DNA of 64,000 nt, from the NCBI GenBank assembly GCA_033807775.1, contig CM066321.1, forward strand, positions 234,352,350-234,416,349, read 5' to 3'. The position numbers were made by a program, and so were the translations under genes. Below are positions 8,911 to 19,698 of the stretch, one piece after another. Source of the DNA: Saussurea involucrata. Lineage: Eukaryota; Streptophyta; Magnoliopsida; Asterales; Asteraceae. Under the pieces are notes generated by a model. The model saw only the letters and a program-made list of their open reading frames with translations, was not told the DNA's origin and made no database searches. Each line of letters starts with the position of its first letter. Position 1 is the stretch's first letter.

Positions 8911-10848
8911 ATGTCGATGGAATATGTAAGCTCTATTCGAGATCAAAAGGATCTCGATGACCTTTGAAGTCTAGCAAAAATCCCTGCGGGGATTACATTG
9001 ATTAGGGCAGGTCAGATTCGACCTGATATGTGCCCTGATAAGTTTGTCGTTATCTACGAATATCCCTTTAAGATAGGTTTTGAATGGCCTTACTCGCCTT
9101 TGGCCAAGGATTTTATGACCGAGTTCGACTTAGCACCGGCCCAGTTAATGCCCCAATTCTGGAGGGTCATACATGTGATAGAGCGTCTTACCAAAAACTG
9201 GGAATCTCCCATGAATGTTCGCGACCTTCTCTTGGCTTACCAAGTCAAGAAGGACAAATGTCATCGCTATAGCCTGTTCTCTAGGTATAAGGCCGACCGT
9301 ACCTTGACTCCGAGAGCGGTTGGATTAGGTATGCGTTTGTGCGTAAGTCTAGGTATGCGTTTGTGCGTAAGTCGACTCTTAACTCCGAGAGCGGTTGGAT
9401 TAGGGCGGGATGGAATACGTCGGGTGAGATTTTATAGTTTTCTTATCGTCCGTCGTTTGTAATCTTCGACTGATCTCTAACCCACTTTTTATGTGTCGAC
9501 AGATATAAAATTTGAAGACGTGAAGCCCTACGCTAATTCTCAAGCGAAAGTTGACGCGTTCTTAGAGTTTAACATTGTCGAGCGGTCTTTCGTCACGCGA
9601 CCATTAGCGAACGACGACGACGAAGACTTGGTGTACTTAGGAGAGAATCGGGGAGAGACACGCGTGGAGGAGGAAGAGGAGGAAGAGTCGAGAGTAGAGA
9701 TGACTGGTAAGTGTACCTTCTTATTCCTTTCTTCTCGACTCTGGTCTTTTGCTCTTAGGTTCATCTTGTAATGCTTCCTTTTATATGTTTTCAGGGGAAT
9801 CACAGACGAAGGTGCCGACCATCTCTGCTAAGAGAGCGGCACTACTCGAGCTTGCCCTGAGAAGGCGAAGGTCGCATCGCTTGCGATAGCTGCGACACCT
9901 ATTAGTTCTGCGCCTCCGGCGAAATCGGCGAAGTCCCCGTCCACCACGTCGATCCCTTCGACTGCCGGCAAGGGCAAGGGTCACACGACGGGAGGGGATA
10001 AGGTCACGACGGTCAATTTTACATTGCCGTCGGACTTTATGGTTGATAATGTTCTATCCAGGACGGATTTGTTTCCTCATTTGGGAAAATATCTGCTCCC
10101 TTCTTTCAGGGAACGTTTCAAGGGATTCCCAGTCGAAGAGACAGGATCCCATGTTGCCGGACTGGCGTTTCTCGTGAGTTTCTTTTTCAAAACTTGTATT
10201 TCGATGTTTTTAATCTTTGTCGAACATTTATTAACATGTTTCCTTATGATTTTATAGGCGTTTCAATATTCTCTTGCCCTGCGTGCTGAGACGGAGAAGA
10301 TCAAGGGTTTGGTGTCTTCCGCCCATGAGAGGGGGAACGCAGCGTTGGACCGGGAAAAGGTCGCCTTGAAACGCGAAGAGGCTATGTCCAAACGATTCGA
10401 CGATGCCCAAAAAGAGTTGGAGGCCGTCGGTCGTGCGAAGGACGAGGCGAACCATTGTCTAAAGCAGTCCTTGTCCACGATTGCCGACCAAAGGGAAGAG
10501 CTGGATAGTATGAAAGAATCCTTGGCCACAAAGGAGAAGGAAGTTGAAGATTCCAAGGCTAAGGTAGCGGGTCTAGAGAAGGAGGTAGGGGAGCTCAAAG
10601 AGGAGGCTGCGTCTACCTTTGCTATGGCTCGACTGACCGCTCGTGCTGCTATAATGAGGCAACACTTCTCGAGAAAAAATCCTCTGGCCTTGGCGTCGAA
10701 CGAACTTGCTTACTTCCTGAGTGAGGTCGGGTCTGCAAGGGATCTCGACTCTGATGATGAGAAGGAAGTCGAGGAGGAAGAAGCGGACGAAGGTTCCAAG
10801 GGCGAGGCCTCGGGTAAAGATGCGACCGACGCTCCTCCTCAGCCTTAA
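8911..10848 (+). pseudogene. T2 antisense accessory gene, four exons (Transposase_28-like, coiled-coil C-terminus)
   Basis: Start chosen at ATG 8911 (MSMEYVSS), aligned with MSTEP of T4 and MSSEP of T3. Exons: 8911-9423, 9503-9706, 9795-10173, 10258-10848. The introns are 79, 88 and 84 bp, all GT-AG. Exon 1 carries YEYPFKIGFEWPYSPL and LMPQFWRV, resembling the plant Transposase_28 family. Exon 2 is very acidic. Exon 3 has TTVNFTLPSDF and LGKYLLPSFRERF. Exon 4 encodes a long Glu/Lys/Ala coiled coil and an acidic tail ending PPQP. A stop in exon 1 (near 8957), a local duplication at 9307-9404 and a stop in exon 3 break it. The cellular role is unknown. It runs opposite to T2 gag-pol, between PPT and integrase. 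Confidence 0.75.
9307..9404 (+). repeat. Local duplications inside exon 1 of the T2 accessory gene
   Basis: The 23-bp unit beginning AGGTATGCGTTTGTG occurs twice in succession (9327 and 9351). The flanking unit beginning ACTCCGAGAGCGG occurs at 9307 and again at 9382. Together they add about 75 bp and shift the frame relative to T4. This is a post-insertion or replication error. Confidence 0.85.
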
Positions 10849-11422
10849 AAAAAATTTCTTGTTGCGATTTTTGTTTTTCATGCTCGATCGTTGGTGATCG
10901 AGCTATCTTAATGTAATAGTCGATTCGATGAATGGAATTTTATCTTGCATATCGTTCTGTTTGATACGTCTCATAAGTAAACACAAATTTTAATCGCGAA
11001 TTTCACTAAGCGTAGAATGAGCAAGAAAACATGCGACTTAGGCATCCATTGTAATATAACGACTAAGACATAAGTTATACATTTGAATCGTATTGGCAAA
11101 ACACAAGCACATGTGATCGAGGTGTTTCTAAGTTAAGAAACTCAGATCACGGCATCGCTAGATCTGGTGATCGCACAACTAGTTTATACGACAAAACTCG
11201 AATCATGTGTCCCTGTGATAAAATAGTCAAGCCATAGACCTGAACACTTATGTCATGCGACCTTGCGAGATTAAAGTTGTGCAATAGACTTAACGATCTT
11301 ATGTTGTGCGGTCTGCGATAAAACAACGTCAGGGGTTGGTCGTTGGCTCACCAACGACCCTCCGATGTTTAAGTTAGTGATCGTCGTAATGAATAAGAAT
11401 TGTGTGGGAAAGGGAAAAAGAC
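10849..11422. other. T2 spacer between the convergent accessory gene and integrase
   Basis: A non-coding stretch of about 570 bp lying between the 3' ends of two genes that read toward each other. It contains the conserved hairpin at 11338-11359 and scattered CGCAC/GTGCG and CGAC words. No open frame of note is present. Confidence 0.7.
11338..11359. other. Conserved hairpin between convergent genes (T2 copy)
   Basis: Arms GGTCGTTGG and CCAACGACC pair perfectly over 9 bp around the loop CTCA. Versions of the same hairpin, with the same flanking AAGCATCGGAG-like and CCCCTGAC-like sequence, occur at 24781, 55152 and 58617. Its place between converging gene ends suggests transcript 3'-end formation or RNA stabilisation, but it could have another role. 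Confidence 0.75.
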
Positions 11423-13390
11423 TTAGAAAAAATACCTCTTCAAATGTGTCGCATTCCAGCTACGCGGGATATCTTGATTGTCGAGGGTTTGGAGCCGATA
11501 GGCACTTTTACCCACGACTTCTGAGATACGATAAGGACCTTCCCATTTAGTGGAAAGCTTACCAGCGTTGAGCTCTTGAGTGCTTTGGAACACTCGTCGA
11601 AGGACGTAGTCGCCTACTTGAAAGACTTTTACTTTGATATTTTTATTGAAATGTCGCTCGACCACCTGTCTTTGTGACGCCATTCTGATCAATGCCGATT
11701 CTCTGAGCTCTTCGAGGGCATCGAGGTCATAACTTAAATCGACCAGATTATGGGCGACGAAAGTATGCCTTGAGGTTGGGAGCTGGACCTCGACTGGAAA
11801 AACTGCTTCACAGCCAAAGACCAAAGAGAAAGGGGTTTATCCTGTGGATGTGCGAGGCGTCGTGCGATTCGCCCACATGACCGAAGGGAGCTCTTCGACC
11901 CACCTTCCCTTTGCAGCCTGTAACCTCTTCTTAATTGAAGCAATGATGGTTTTATTGCTCGACTCAGCAAGTCTATTTGCCTGAGGATACCTGGGTGTCG
12001 AAGTCGTCAGCCTGATGCTGCGATCTTCACAGAACTGTCGAGTCCTGTTGCTTATGAATTGGGATCCATTGTCGCAGACAATTTCGGATGGAATCCCAAA
12101 CCTGCATATAATGTTATCCTGGATAAAAGACACGACCTCCTTGTCCCGGACTTGGGAAAAGGCAGCTGTTTCTACCCATTTAGAGAAGTAATCTGTAAGT
12201 ACGAGGAGAAATACCTTTTGCCCAGGGGCAGGTGGTAGCTTGCCGACAATATCCATACCCCATCTCATGAAGGGACACGAAATTAGCGTTGAATGAAAAG
12301 GTTTAGATGGTTTATGGGATGTACCTGAATGTCGCTGGCAAGAATCATAGTTCTGTACGTACCAGACGGCGTCTTGTCGTAGTGTCGGCCAAAATTAGCC
12401 ATGTCGAGAGATTCGATTATCCAGACTGCGACCTCCGGAGTGATTACCACACTCCCCATCGTGCATTTCTTGGAGGATATTTTGAACTTGATTCTTACTG
12501 ATGGCGCATCTCAGGTTTAAGCTTGTCGATGATCGTCGATAGAGTCTATCTCCGATCACGACATACCTGGTTGCCTTGAATCTGATCTTCCGAGCTTCCA
12601 TCCTGTCTTCTGGGAGTTGGTCGTGCATAAGAAAATTTCGAATGTCGCACGACCAATCATCTTCTTGCTCTTCGATCTGGACGACATCGTCATTTTCGAT
12701 GGACGACGTCGCTAGATGAATCAGAGGAATACTGTCGAATATTGGTTCGACTAGAGCGAACCCAAGGTTCGCTAGAGCGTCGGCTTGAGTATTTTGATCC
12801 CTCGGAATTTGTTCAATAGAAAATGATTTGAATTTTTCTGATTTTTCTTTTGCCACCTTTAGGTATGCTGTCAGTTTTGAATCTTTGGCCGCGAATTCTC
12901 CGTTCATCTGATTCACGACCAGAAGAGAATCACTTTTGACGTGCAGCGAGGTTGCCCCCGAGTCGTGGGCCATATCCATTCCCATGATCAGGGCTTCATA
13001 CTCAGCTTCGTTGTTGGTCTTGAAGTCGCATCGCACGGAATACACCATCTTGCCCCCCTGTGGCGACTTTAAGACGACGCCATGTCCTGAACCCCTAACG
13101 TTGGATGACCCGTCGACGTGTAAGGTCCAAGGTACGTCGTCATGAGTCGCCACAGTAGACACCTCGAGCTCTGCGTCTTTCCCCAACTCAGGGCTAAAAT
13201 CGGCGATAAAATCAGCTAGTGCTTGCGATTTGATCGATGTTCTGGGTTTGAAATCGATGTCGTAGCTACTGAGATATACGCTCCATTTCGCCAATCGACC
13301 TGTCAACTCAGGTTTCCTCAAGATAGACTTAAGAGGATAGTTAGTTACGACAGTAATCGGATGTGATTCGAAATAATGTCGCAAATTTCT
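11423..13390 (-). pseudogene. pol: T2 pol: RNase H (two modules) and integrase
   Basis: One frame carries the end of the gypsy RNase H (RHYFESHPITVV). Next is a second RNase H with LHVDGSS, NNEAEYEALI, SDSLLVV and PRDQNTQADALA, which supply the acidic catalytic residues. The integrase His-containing finger follows near 12460. The catalytic core has GMDIVG, CDNGSQF and LAESSNK (the D, D and E), and the C-terminal domain has LSTKWEGPYRI. The dual RNase H is typical of Tat elements. Two nonsense codons interrupt it: 12397-12395, and 11839-11837 just after TSTG. The PQAN block reads PQANRLAE, where related elements usually have Gly in place of Arg. Non-functional. Confidence 0.85.
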
Positions 13391-14210
13391 TTGCGGCGGT
13401 AACAAGCGACAAGAGTAATTTTTCCATTGAGGAATACCTGGTTTTGGCGTCCAAGAGAGATTTACTTACATAATAAACTGGCAGTTGTTGCTTTTCATCT
13501 TCTCGTGTCAGGACGACACTTACTGCATTAGGACTAACAGCCAAATATAGTTGCAAGACCTCATGGTTGTCAGGCTTTGACAACAAAGGAGGCGACGTCA
13601 TGTATTCCTTTAATTTTTGCAGTGCCTGGTCATGATCGTCGGTCCAGTCGAAGCCTTTATTTTTCCTGAGGACGTTATGGAATAAATGACATCTATCTGA
13701 GGATCGAGAGATAAATCTGTTCAGAGCAGCCACCCGACCAGTTAGCATTTGGACCTCTTTGAAATTTCTCGGAGATTTGATCTCGATGATACCTTTGATC
13801 TGGTCGGGGTTGGCTTCGATTCCCCTACGAGTGACCATGTAGCCTAGGAATATCCCGACGCTGACACCAAAGGAACACTTTGTCGGGTTGAGCTTCATGC
13901 TATATTTTCGAAGGATGTCGAACGACTGCCTCAAATGTTCGACGTGGTCGACTGCTTGCTTCGACTTGACGAGCATGTCATTGATATAGACTTCCATCGT
14001 GTCGCCAAGATGATCTTTGAACATCTTATTCACCAAGCGCTGGGTAGAACCTGCATTTTTTAGTCCAAAAGGCATAACCTTATAACAGTAAATACATCGA
14101 TCCGTCACGAATGCAGTTTTCTCCTGGTCCTCGGCGTGCATCAGGATCTGATTATATCTAGAATAAGCATCCATGAACGTCAGTAGTTCATGTCCCACTG
14201 TCGCGTCGAC
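13391..14210 (-). pseudogene. pol: T2 pol: reverse transcriptase, truncated by T3
   Basis: The frame begins at the T3 junction with VDATVGHELLTFMDAYSRYN, inside the RT palm. It runs through PFGLKNAGSTQRLVN and the catalytic box, which reads VYINDMLV. The usual YIDD/YVDD pair has therefore become YIND, losing one metal-binding Asp. A one-base insertion in a T run near 13386 shifts the frame into the RNase H segment. The N-terminal fingers are missing because T3 inserted here. T2 therefore cannot encode active RT. Confidence 0.85.
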
Positions 14211-14560
14211 TGTTTGGGCAAAATTTCACCAGTCTCGACGACGACCAGAAAAGGTAAGACACATGTTATCAGCTATAGCTTGTATTATGATAAGGTCCCG
14301 ACGAAGACCTAAAAAACCTCCGTCGTCCCTCCTAATAGGTAAGTCGAGAGTTCCTCACGACACTCGACCTCGACGTCGCCCGTTCCGCACGACCATCGCA
14401 CAACACCGTACGACCTTGACTAACGCGTTATACGACTGTTATGTTTGTTCAAGTGTTTAATGCAAGAGTCAAAGTTATTAATGGACAACGGCTATAACCG
14501 ACGAAATCAGTTATGAGCATCTAATCTCACATTGAAGACGACGACCGTTACAACAATCAT
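14211..14560 (+). repeat. T3 5' LTR, left part
   Basis: Begins TGTTTGGGCAAAATTTCACC and stops at 14560, where L1 entered. The last five bases, ATCAT (14556-14560), are repeated at 21570-21574 as the target-site duplication of L1. It continues at 21570. Confidence 0.9.
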
Positions 14561-14880
14561 TGTAACACCCGGAAAATCCTTGTGAGTAATAATAGTCCTA
14601 ATATTTCTTTATATTTTGACTTCTTAAATTATAATTGATTTCCTAAGTAATTTCCGTGGTTATTACTTGTTAATTGATAACTTTAGATAGAAATCAGTAA
14701 GTTTATTCCTTAAGGAAATTATTGAAAAATAGATGATAAAGTTAAATATTAGATTTTATGGATTAGTTGGATGGGTAATTTGAATACCAGTCCAACGGTA
14801 CTTTCCGGGGTAAAAACCGAGTTCTAACGAAGAAGTTACGACCAAATTAGTGGAAGTTGATATGTTTGGCAAACAGAGGC

Positions 14881-14931
14881 TGGCGCCGATGGGTTGGCGC
14901 CGATGCATCGGCGCGGGTGATCGGCGCCGAA
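14881..14931 (+). repeat. GGCGCCGA cluster in the L1 LTR
   Basis: Three GGCGCCGA words and one GGCGCGGG-like variant lie within about 50 bp, including the self-complementary GCCGATGCATCGGC. They can fold into a strong stem. The cluster recurs in the 3' LTR near 20020-20070 with two changes. Confidence 0.75.
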
Positions 14932-15523
14932 CACCTGACGTGCCAAAAGGGGGATAAACCCACCCCTTAGTCCTTAGTCATTTCATTATTCAATTAGAAC
15001 TCACAAATCAGATAAAATTTCTCTGCTCATTTCCTCTCAAGCGACTTCTTCATCTAACCTAAGGTAATTTCATATCTCAATCCTAATCCAATTCAAGTAA
15101 GTGTTATACGAATCTTACCAATTAAACTTCAATTAGGGCTTTGCATCATTCATCTTCTTGTTGGAGAAATTAAGCTCAAATCTTCAAGATAGGGTTGTAC
15201 CAATTGAAGAATTAAGGTGAGTAACTTGTATCTAATTGATTGTATTATACTTTACTACCATACTTTATCTTGATTTTGGTATTGATAGTGAGAAATCTTG
15301 ATTAATAATCTCTTAATGGTTAAGAGGGAAACAAGAAGAGTTCAAGTAAGTAATGGTGGATTTATTGTGTTTTATTACTTAGAATGCCATGGTAAATGTT
15401 AGTGTTAAAGGTTTGGGTTTGATTATACTTCATTGGTATGTGATTTTGATGATGGCTTAAAATAAGTCTTAATGAAGTAATGATGGCTTAATGGTCAAAA
15501 TGGACCTATTATTGAGTTGTAAA

Positions 15524-15787
15524 CATGGAAGTAGTATTGATCATGTTAAATGGTTGGACCATTGTTATGTGTTAATTATGCTTGATATTATCTAGAATAT
15601 GATTTATTACATATGGATGTGTATGAACTACATGGAAGTAGTATTGATCATGTTAAATGGTTGGACCATTGTTATGTGTTAATTATAATTGATATTATCT
15701 AGAATATGATTTATTACATATGGATGTGTATGAACTACATGGAAGTAGTATTGATCATGTTAAATGGTTGGACCATTGTTATGTGTT
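15524..15787 (+). repeat. 107-bp tandem repeat in the L1 5' LTR
   Basis: Units start at 15524, 15631 and 15738 with CATGGAAGTAGTATTGATC. The third is partial. The same array, also with 107-bp spacing, occurs in the 3' LTR at 20655, 20762 and 20869, so it predates the insertion. Confidence 0.9.
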
Positions 15788-16441
15788 GAAAATGCTTGAA
15801 TATTATTTGGATTAACATATTTGGTATTCACATAATTGGAGGAGCACCTAGTAGGCATTGGAGGATATATTCTTACACACCGTGGGGTAAGTGTAATTGA
15901 CTCATACCTTCGGATACCGTGGGGTTTTCCGTTGTGTTATGCCTTGTGACAATACCGTGGGATATCGATCAAGGTATATCTTCAATTATGATGTAACTGG
16001 GTAGCGATATGGGCCTTCTCCATGGAATCCAATTTGTGAATGTATCGAATTGTTATTCCTACATGCTATGATTATGCTCTATGTGCTATGTGTAAACCTC
16101 ACTTAGGCTTTAAAAGCCTAACACTTGTTATGTGTTTTATGTGTTACAGATTTTAGTGGTTCCGGACACAAGAAGGTCTAGAACGGGGTTGTGAGCATGG
16201 GATCATGGTTGGAGAGTTAAAGATTGGAAGATTGATGATAGAACTTTCCGACATCCTTTTGATAGTTAATTGCTATAGTAGTGATCTAATAAGCTAGTGG
16301 TCCAATAGTAGTTATAATTAACTAAATCTTTGTATTAATGATTATGAAATGTTAATTAGGTATACTTTTACTTTAGTAATGTGTACCACTCTTCCGTTTT
16401 ATTTTAGTTTTTGTTAACCCCTGTTTTGGGGTGTTACAAGT

Positions 16442-16453
16442 TGGTATCAGAGC
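16442..16453 (+). promoter_or_regulatory. L1 primer-binding site (initiator Met tRNA)
   Basis: TGGTATCAGAGC, three bases after the LTR end. Confidence 0.95.
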
Positions 16454-19400
16454 TCTAGTTTAAGTGAACTAAGTATGCTGAGGAGGTACTTAGACTTAAG
16501 CTGAGATGAGTTAATATATGATTTGTGAGATATGGGTAGAAGTACTAAGACGGGATAGTCTTATAGTTGACAGAAATACGTGAAATTAGTACTGTGACAA
16601 TGGTAATGAGGATTCTCATGTATAATATGTTCACAATTCCAGTTAGCTACTGTTATTATGAATATATTGTTACATAAGCATACTTGTTCTAAATTGTTCC
16701 AGTGACTAATGATCGGTAAAGTACGTTTCGTGTGTCTATATTCATATAACCATTTCTTAGGGTCATCGTTTGTTTAATAATCATAATGTTGGTAAAAACG
16801 CCACAAAGGTCTTTCAATTCTTTGGAGGACAAATCGGTAAATGATTAAGGGTTGGAAGGACAACCTGGAAGTGGCAGGGACTCATGAAAGTCCGCCGAGG
16901 CAACCTTAAATAAGTGGATTAATATGTGTGGAAATAGAATGTAAGATGTTTGATCAAGACGGGAATAGTATGAAATGGTTGAGCAAGTGAGCCTTGGAAG
17001 GCATGTATAACAAGTGTTAGAAGGTTGAGAGGGTAACCACTGGTTGGAAATAGAGCGTCAATGATAAGTTGCGTAAGTTAAACGATAGACCTTGTTTGAG
17101 TAAATAGCCTTCAATTTCAAGTAGAGTTTTATGCACGGTGACTCGAGTGTGTGTTACATGGGTTTTCGTGATTTCAAAACAAATGCATAAATAGAAATTT
17201 AGTCGATGATGAGTCAGTATGTGCACGTGGGTATTTAAAGAAAAAGGCAATACCAATTACGTTGCACAGTGAAATTTTGAGTTTAGCAATTTGCAAAATA
17301 CTTCATACTTTACAAGAAAAGTTAAATATAAATGAGTGTGAGAACCGACTAGCTTACTTCGTGTCGGTAATTTCTTTCAACTTTTGTCGTATGAAAAGAT
17401 TTTTATTAAAATATATTACGGTCATAACAACATCGTTTTGGTTGAAAAAGATTAAGTTTTTCGGAAAGTAGCATGCAAACGATTCTCGTAATCATTGTGC
17501 AGTACATTGAAGTTATAAGAATTTTGGGGTCATGTGTACCCAAGTTGCTCCAAGAGTTGTTCTTTAAAATGAGGAAATGTGCGAAATAATATATTTAATA
17601 CATTGTTATGCATAAAGGCTATGAACGAACTAAGTCGTAAAATATTAGCATAAGCTAAGAAAGAACTCTGAGAATGGAGAGGTGTTGGATAAATCATGGG
17701 AGAATGCTTGTAGTTTTGGTAATTGTGTTCAAGAGGAAGGTGAACAATGGGAGAGTTGAAAGTGGACTTTAGCAACGGTTGTAAGAAGGTCTATACCCTT
17801 GTTGGGTAACTAGAAACACAGTTGGCAAGGGACGGTTGTGTCCGGAGGAAGGATTAGTAGTCATCAAGGTGATGGAATTAGCGAATTGCTATGAGTAGTG
17901 TGGTGAGACAAAAAGGAAATACCCTCGACGTTAAATAAGAATTTATGGTGATCTTGTGACATTAGTATTGCACGAACATGGTAAGGGTATGGACTATGTC
18001 GATTTGTGATGGAGTGTGCATTGTATATAAAATGGTTTGGAATCATAAAGAATTAGTAAGAAGCGAGTAAGTTTAGGTTAATTAGAAACTCGTGAATTGT
18101 AGTTCAAACCAAATTTGGGGAAGGATAAAGTAATGAAATAGATTCGGTTAATTGTGCGGGAGAGCATGAAGGTAAATTTGAATTGTGTACGAATGACCAT
18201 GAGGGATCTGGTCTGCTGTGAGATGTTATGAGTGGAGAATGTACGAACGAGTTGTGGCATTAATTGTCAAGATAAATGTGTCAACCAGTATTAAGAAGTT
18301 ATAAAGAGGGAGCATTAGATGAAAGTCTTTTCGGGGATTCCAGGTGAATAGTACTAGTTGTCAATAAAGCTGTTGGAATTTGTGGTTGTAAGATGGTGTA
18401 GTGATTTGGCCATTGTTGAAATAGAATGTCGAGCGGTAGTGTGAGTTTATCCTAAAATGATTTTGGTTGTGTGAGTCTCTAAATAAGTTTATGATTTTGA
18501 ATCATAGGAAGTTTAATAAAAAAATGAGAAAGTGTTATCGGTATGTGGAAAAGTTGGGAGAAAGAGACAAATAATGATTGGAGGGTAGTACTCCATGCTA
18601 ACGTAGGAAGTAATGATAGAAAGGTCGGACCTAAGAATGTAGTTATACTATAGGTTCAATGGAATTTTCACCTTTAATATATAATATTTTAGTGCTTGGT
18701 TGCAGTATGGTCGCGTAGTGTGATATTGATGTGAGGAAGTGGTAGTACGTATGGGTCATAGATGTAGTAATGGGTGCCGTAGATATAGAAGTATTCAAAA
18801 GTGGTGAGTATGCTCCATTTAAGGTGAGTATAGATTTTCAAGCAGTATACGTTAATGTTATTTTGAGACCTGGAGATTGAGATGTGGATGATGACAGTAT
18901 TGAATACCAAGCAATAGTCGGATAAAGGTTTAATGATAAACGGTTACTTTAAGGAGGCTTACAAATCTAAGTTGGGGAGCGGATAATGAGGAAAGAAGTA
19001 AGGTTCAGGAAATATGAAATGAGGAATCCTTGTTCCTTCTAGATTTTTTATTTGTGAATGGAATTCATGTGTGGGTTTGGTTAGAGTGCAAAGGTTGGTG
19101 ATAATTAGGTGACAACTTTTGGGCTTAAGGCCAAACACCTTTAGTGTAATCGGGGAATTGTAGCCGATTTTAAAAAGAATGATGGTGATGGTAATAGTAA
19201 CCTCAATATACTCATTTGTGATGAGTGGTTTTAGTGAACTAATCTTTGTGTATGGTTAGTGAACCTATCCGTTTGATGATTAATTATTGAGATGGATTTT
19301 GAAGTCTATTAGAGCTCTTTGGATGTGAATGGCCGTTAACGATAGGAACAATTGAAATTAGAGATTCGGTTGGTCTCAGTATTAATTGAGCCTTATAATT

Positions 19401-19683
19401 GATTTAGAGTTTGAAACTGAAATCAAGATGTATAGAGCATTTTAAGGTTGGGAGATGACTGAAGTTGTATGGTTGGGAGTTTGTCTATGGTTGGAACGTT
19501 TATCCGTACATAAGTAGAAAGTATGTGTAGGGGCTTTGTTAATAAACAATTGTTCGAGGAATTGTCTTTATAGACCGTGTGGATGGAATTTAGATTCCCG
19601 TTAGGAATTGTTAAATTTTGGTCGACAGTGAGTCGGTTGGTTTTGGGTTGTAAAGGATATAGATTTCGAGGACGAAATCGTTT

Positions 19684-19698
19684 TAAGGTTGGGAGAAT
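19684..19698 (+). promoter_or_regulatory. L1 polypurine tract
   Basis: AAGGTTGGGAGAATT immediately before the 3' LTR. The G1 equivalent is AAGTTGGGGAGTAT on the minus strand at 33937-33923. Confidence 0.85.

Larger units (their letters stand above)
7582..14210 (-). mobile_element. T2: Tat-like Ty3/gypsy element inserted in T1
   Basis: Reading on the minus strand: RT (from 14210), RNase H, integrase, spacer with hairpin, accessory gene in the opposite direction, PPT, then 3' LTR (8394-7582). The LTR end abuts accessory-gene sequence of T1. The other end is cut at 14210 within RT by T3. The missing upstream part (RT N-terminus, protease, gag, 5' LTR) should lie to the right of T3, beyond the window. 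RT-RNase H-integrase order makes it Ty3/gypsy. The extra RNase H resembling cellular type I enzymes and the antisense accessory gene fit the Tat lineage. Confidence 0.85.
14561..16438 (+). repeat. L1 5' LTR
   Basis: 1878 bp, TG...CA ends. It contains a GC-rich GGCGCC cluster (14881-14931) in otherwise AT-rich sequence and a 107-bp tandem repeat (15524-15787). Confidence 0.9.
16439..19698 (+). other. L1 interior, non-coding
   Basis: 3260 bp with only short chance frames. The first 250 bp align by eye with the leader of G1: GATATGGGTAGAAGTACTAA at about 16530 has the same sequence on the minus strand near 32010. The last 40 bp match the pre-PPT sequence of G1. No Gag, RT or integrase motif was found in any frame. 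This is the pattern of a large retrotransposon derivative that keeps only cis-acting ends. Confidence 0.75.

Noticed and set aside
10258..10848. The coiled-coil frame as a host gene fragment (myosin- or kinesin-like)
   Set aside because: The same exon recurs in T3 and T4 at the same place relative to the PPT and LTR and is joined to Transposase_28-like exons, so it belongs to the element.
16439..19698. Possible small genes inside L1 (frames of 60-80 residues)
   Set aside because: Short, mutually overlapping, with no domain motif, no codon pattern and no counterpart elsewhere in the window. Consistent with chance frames in AT-rich DNA.
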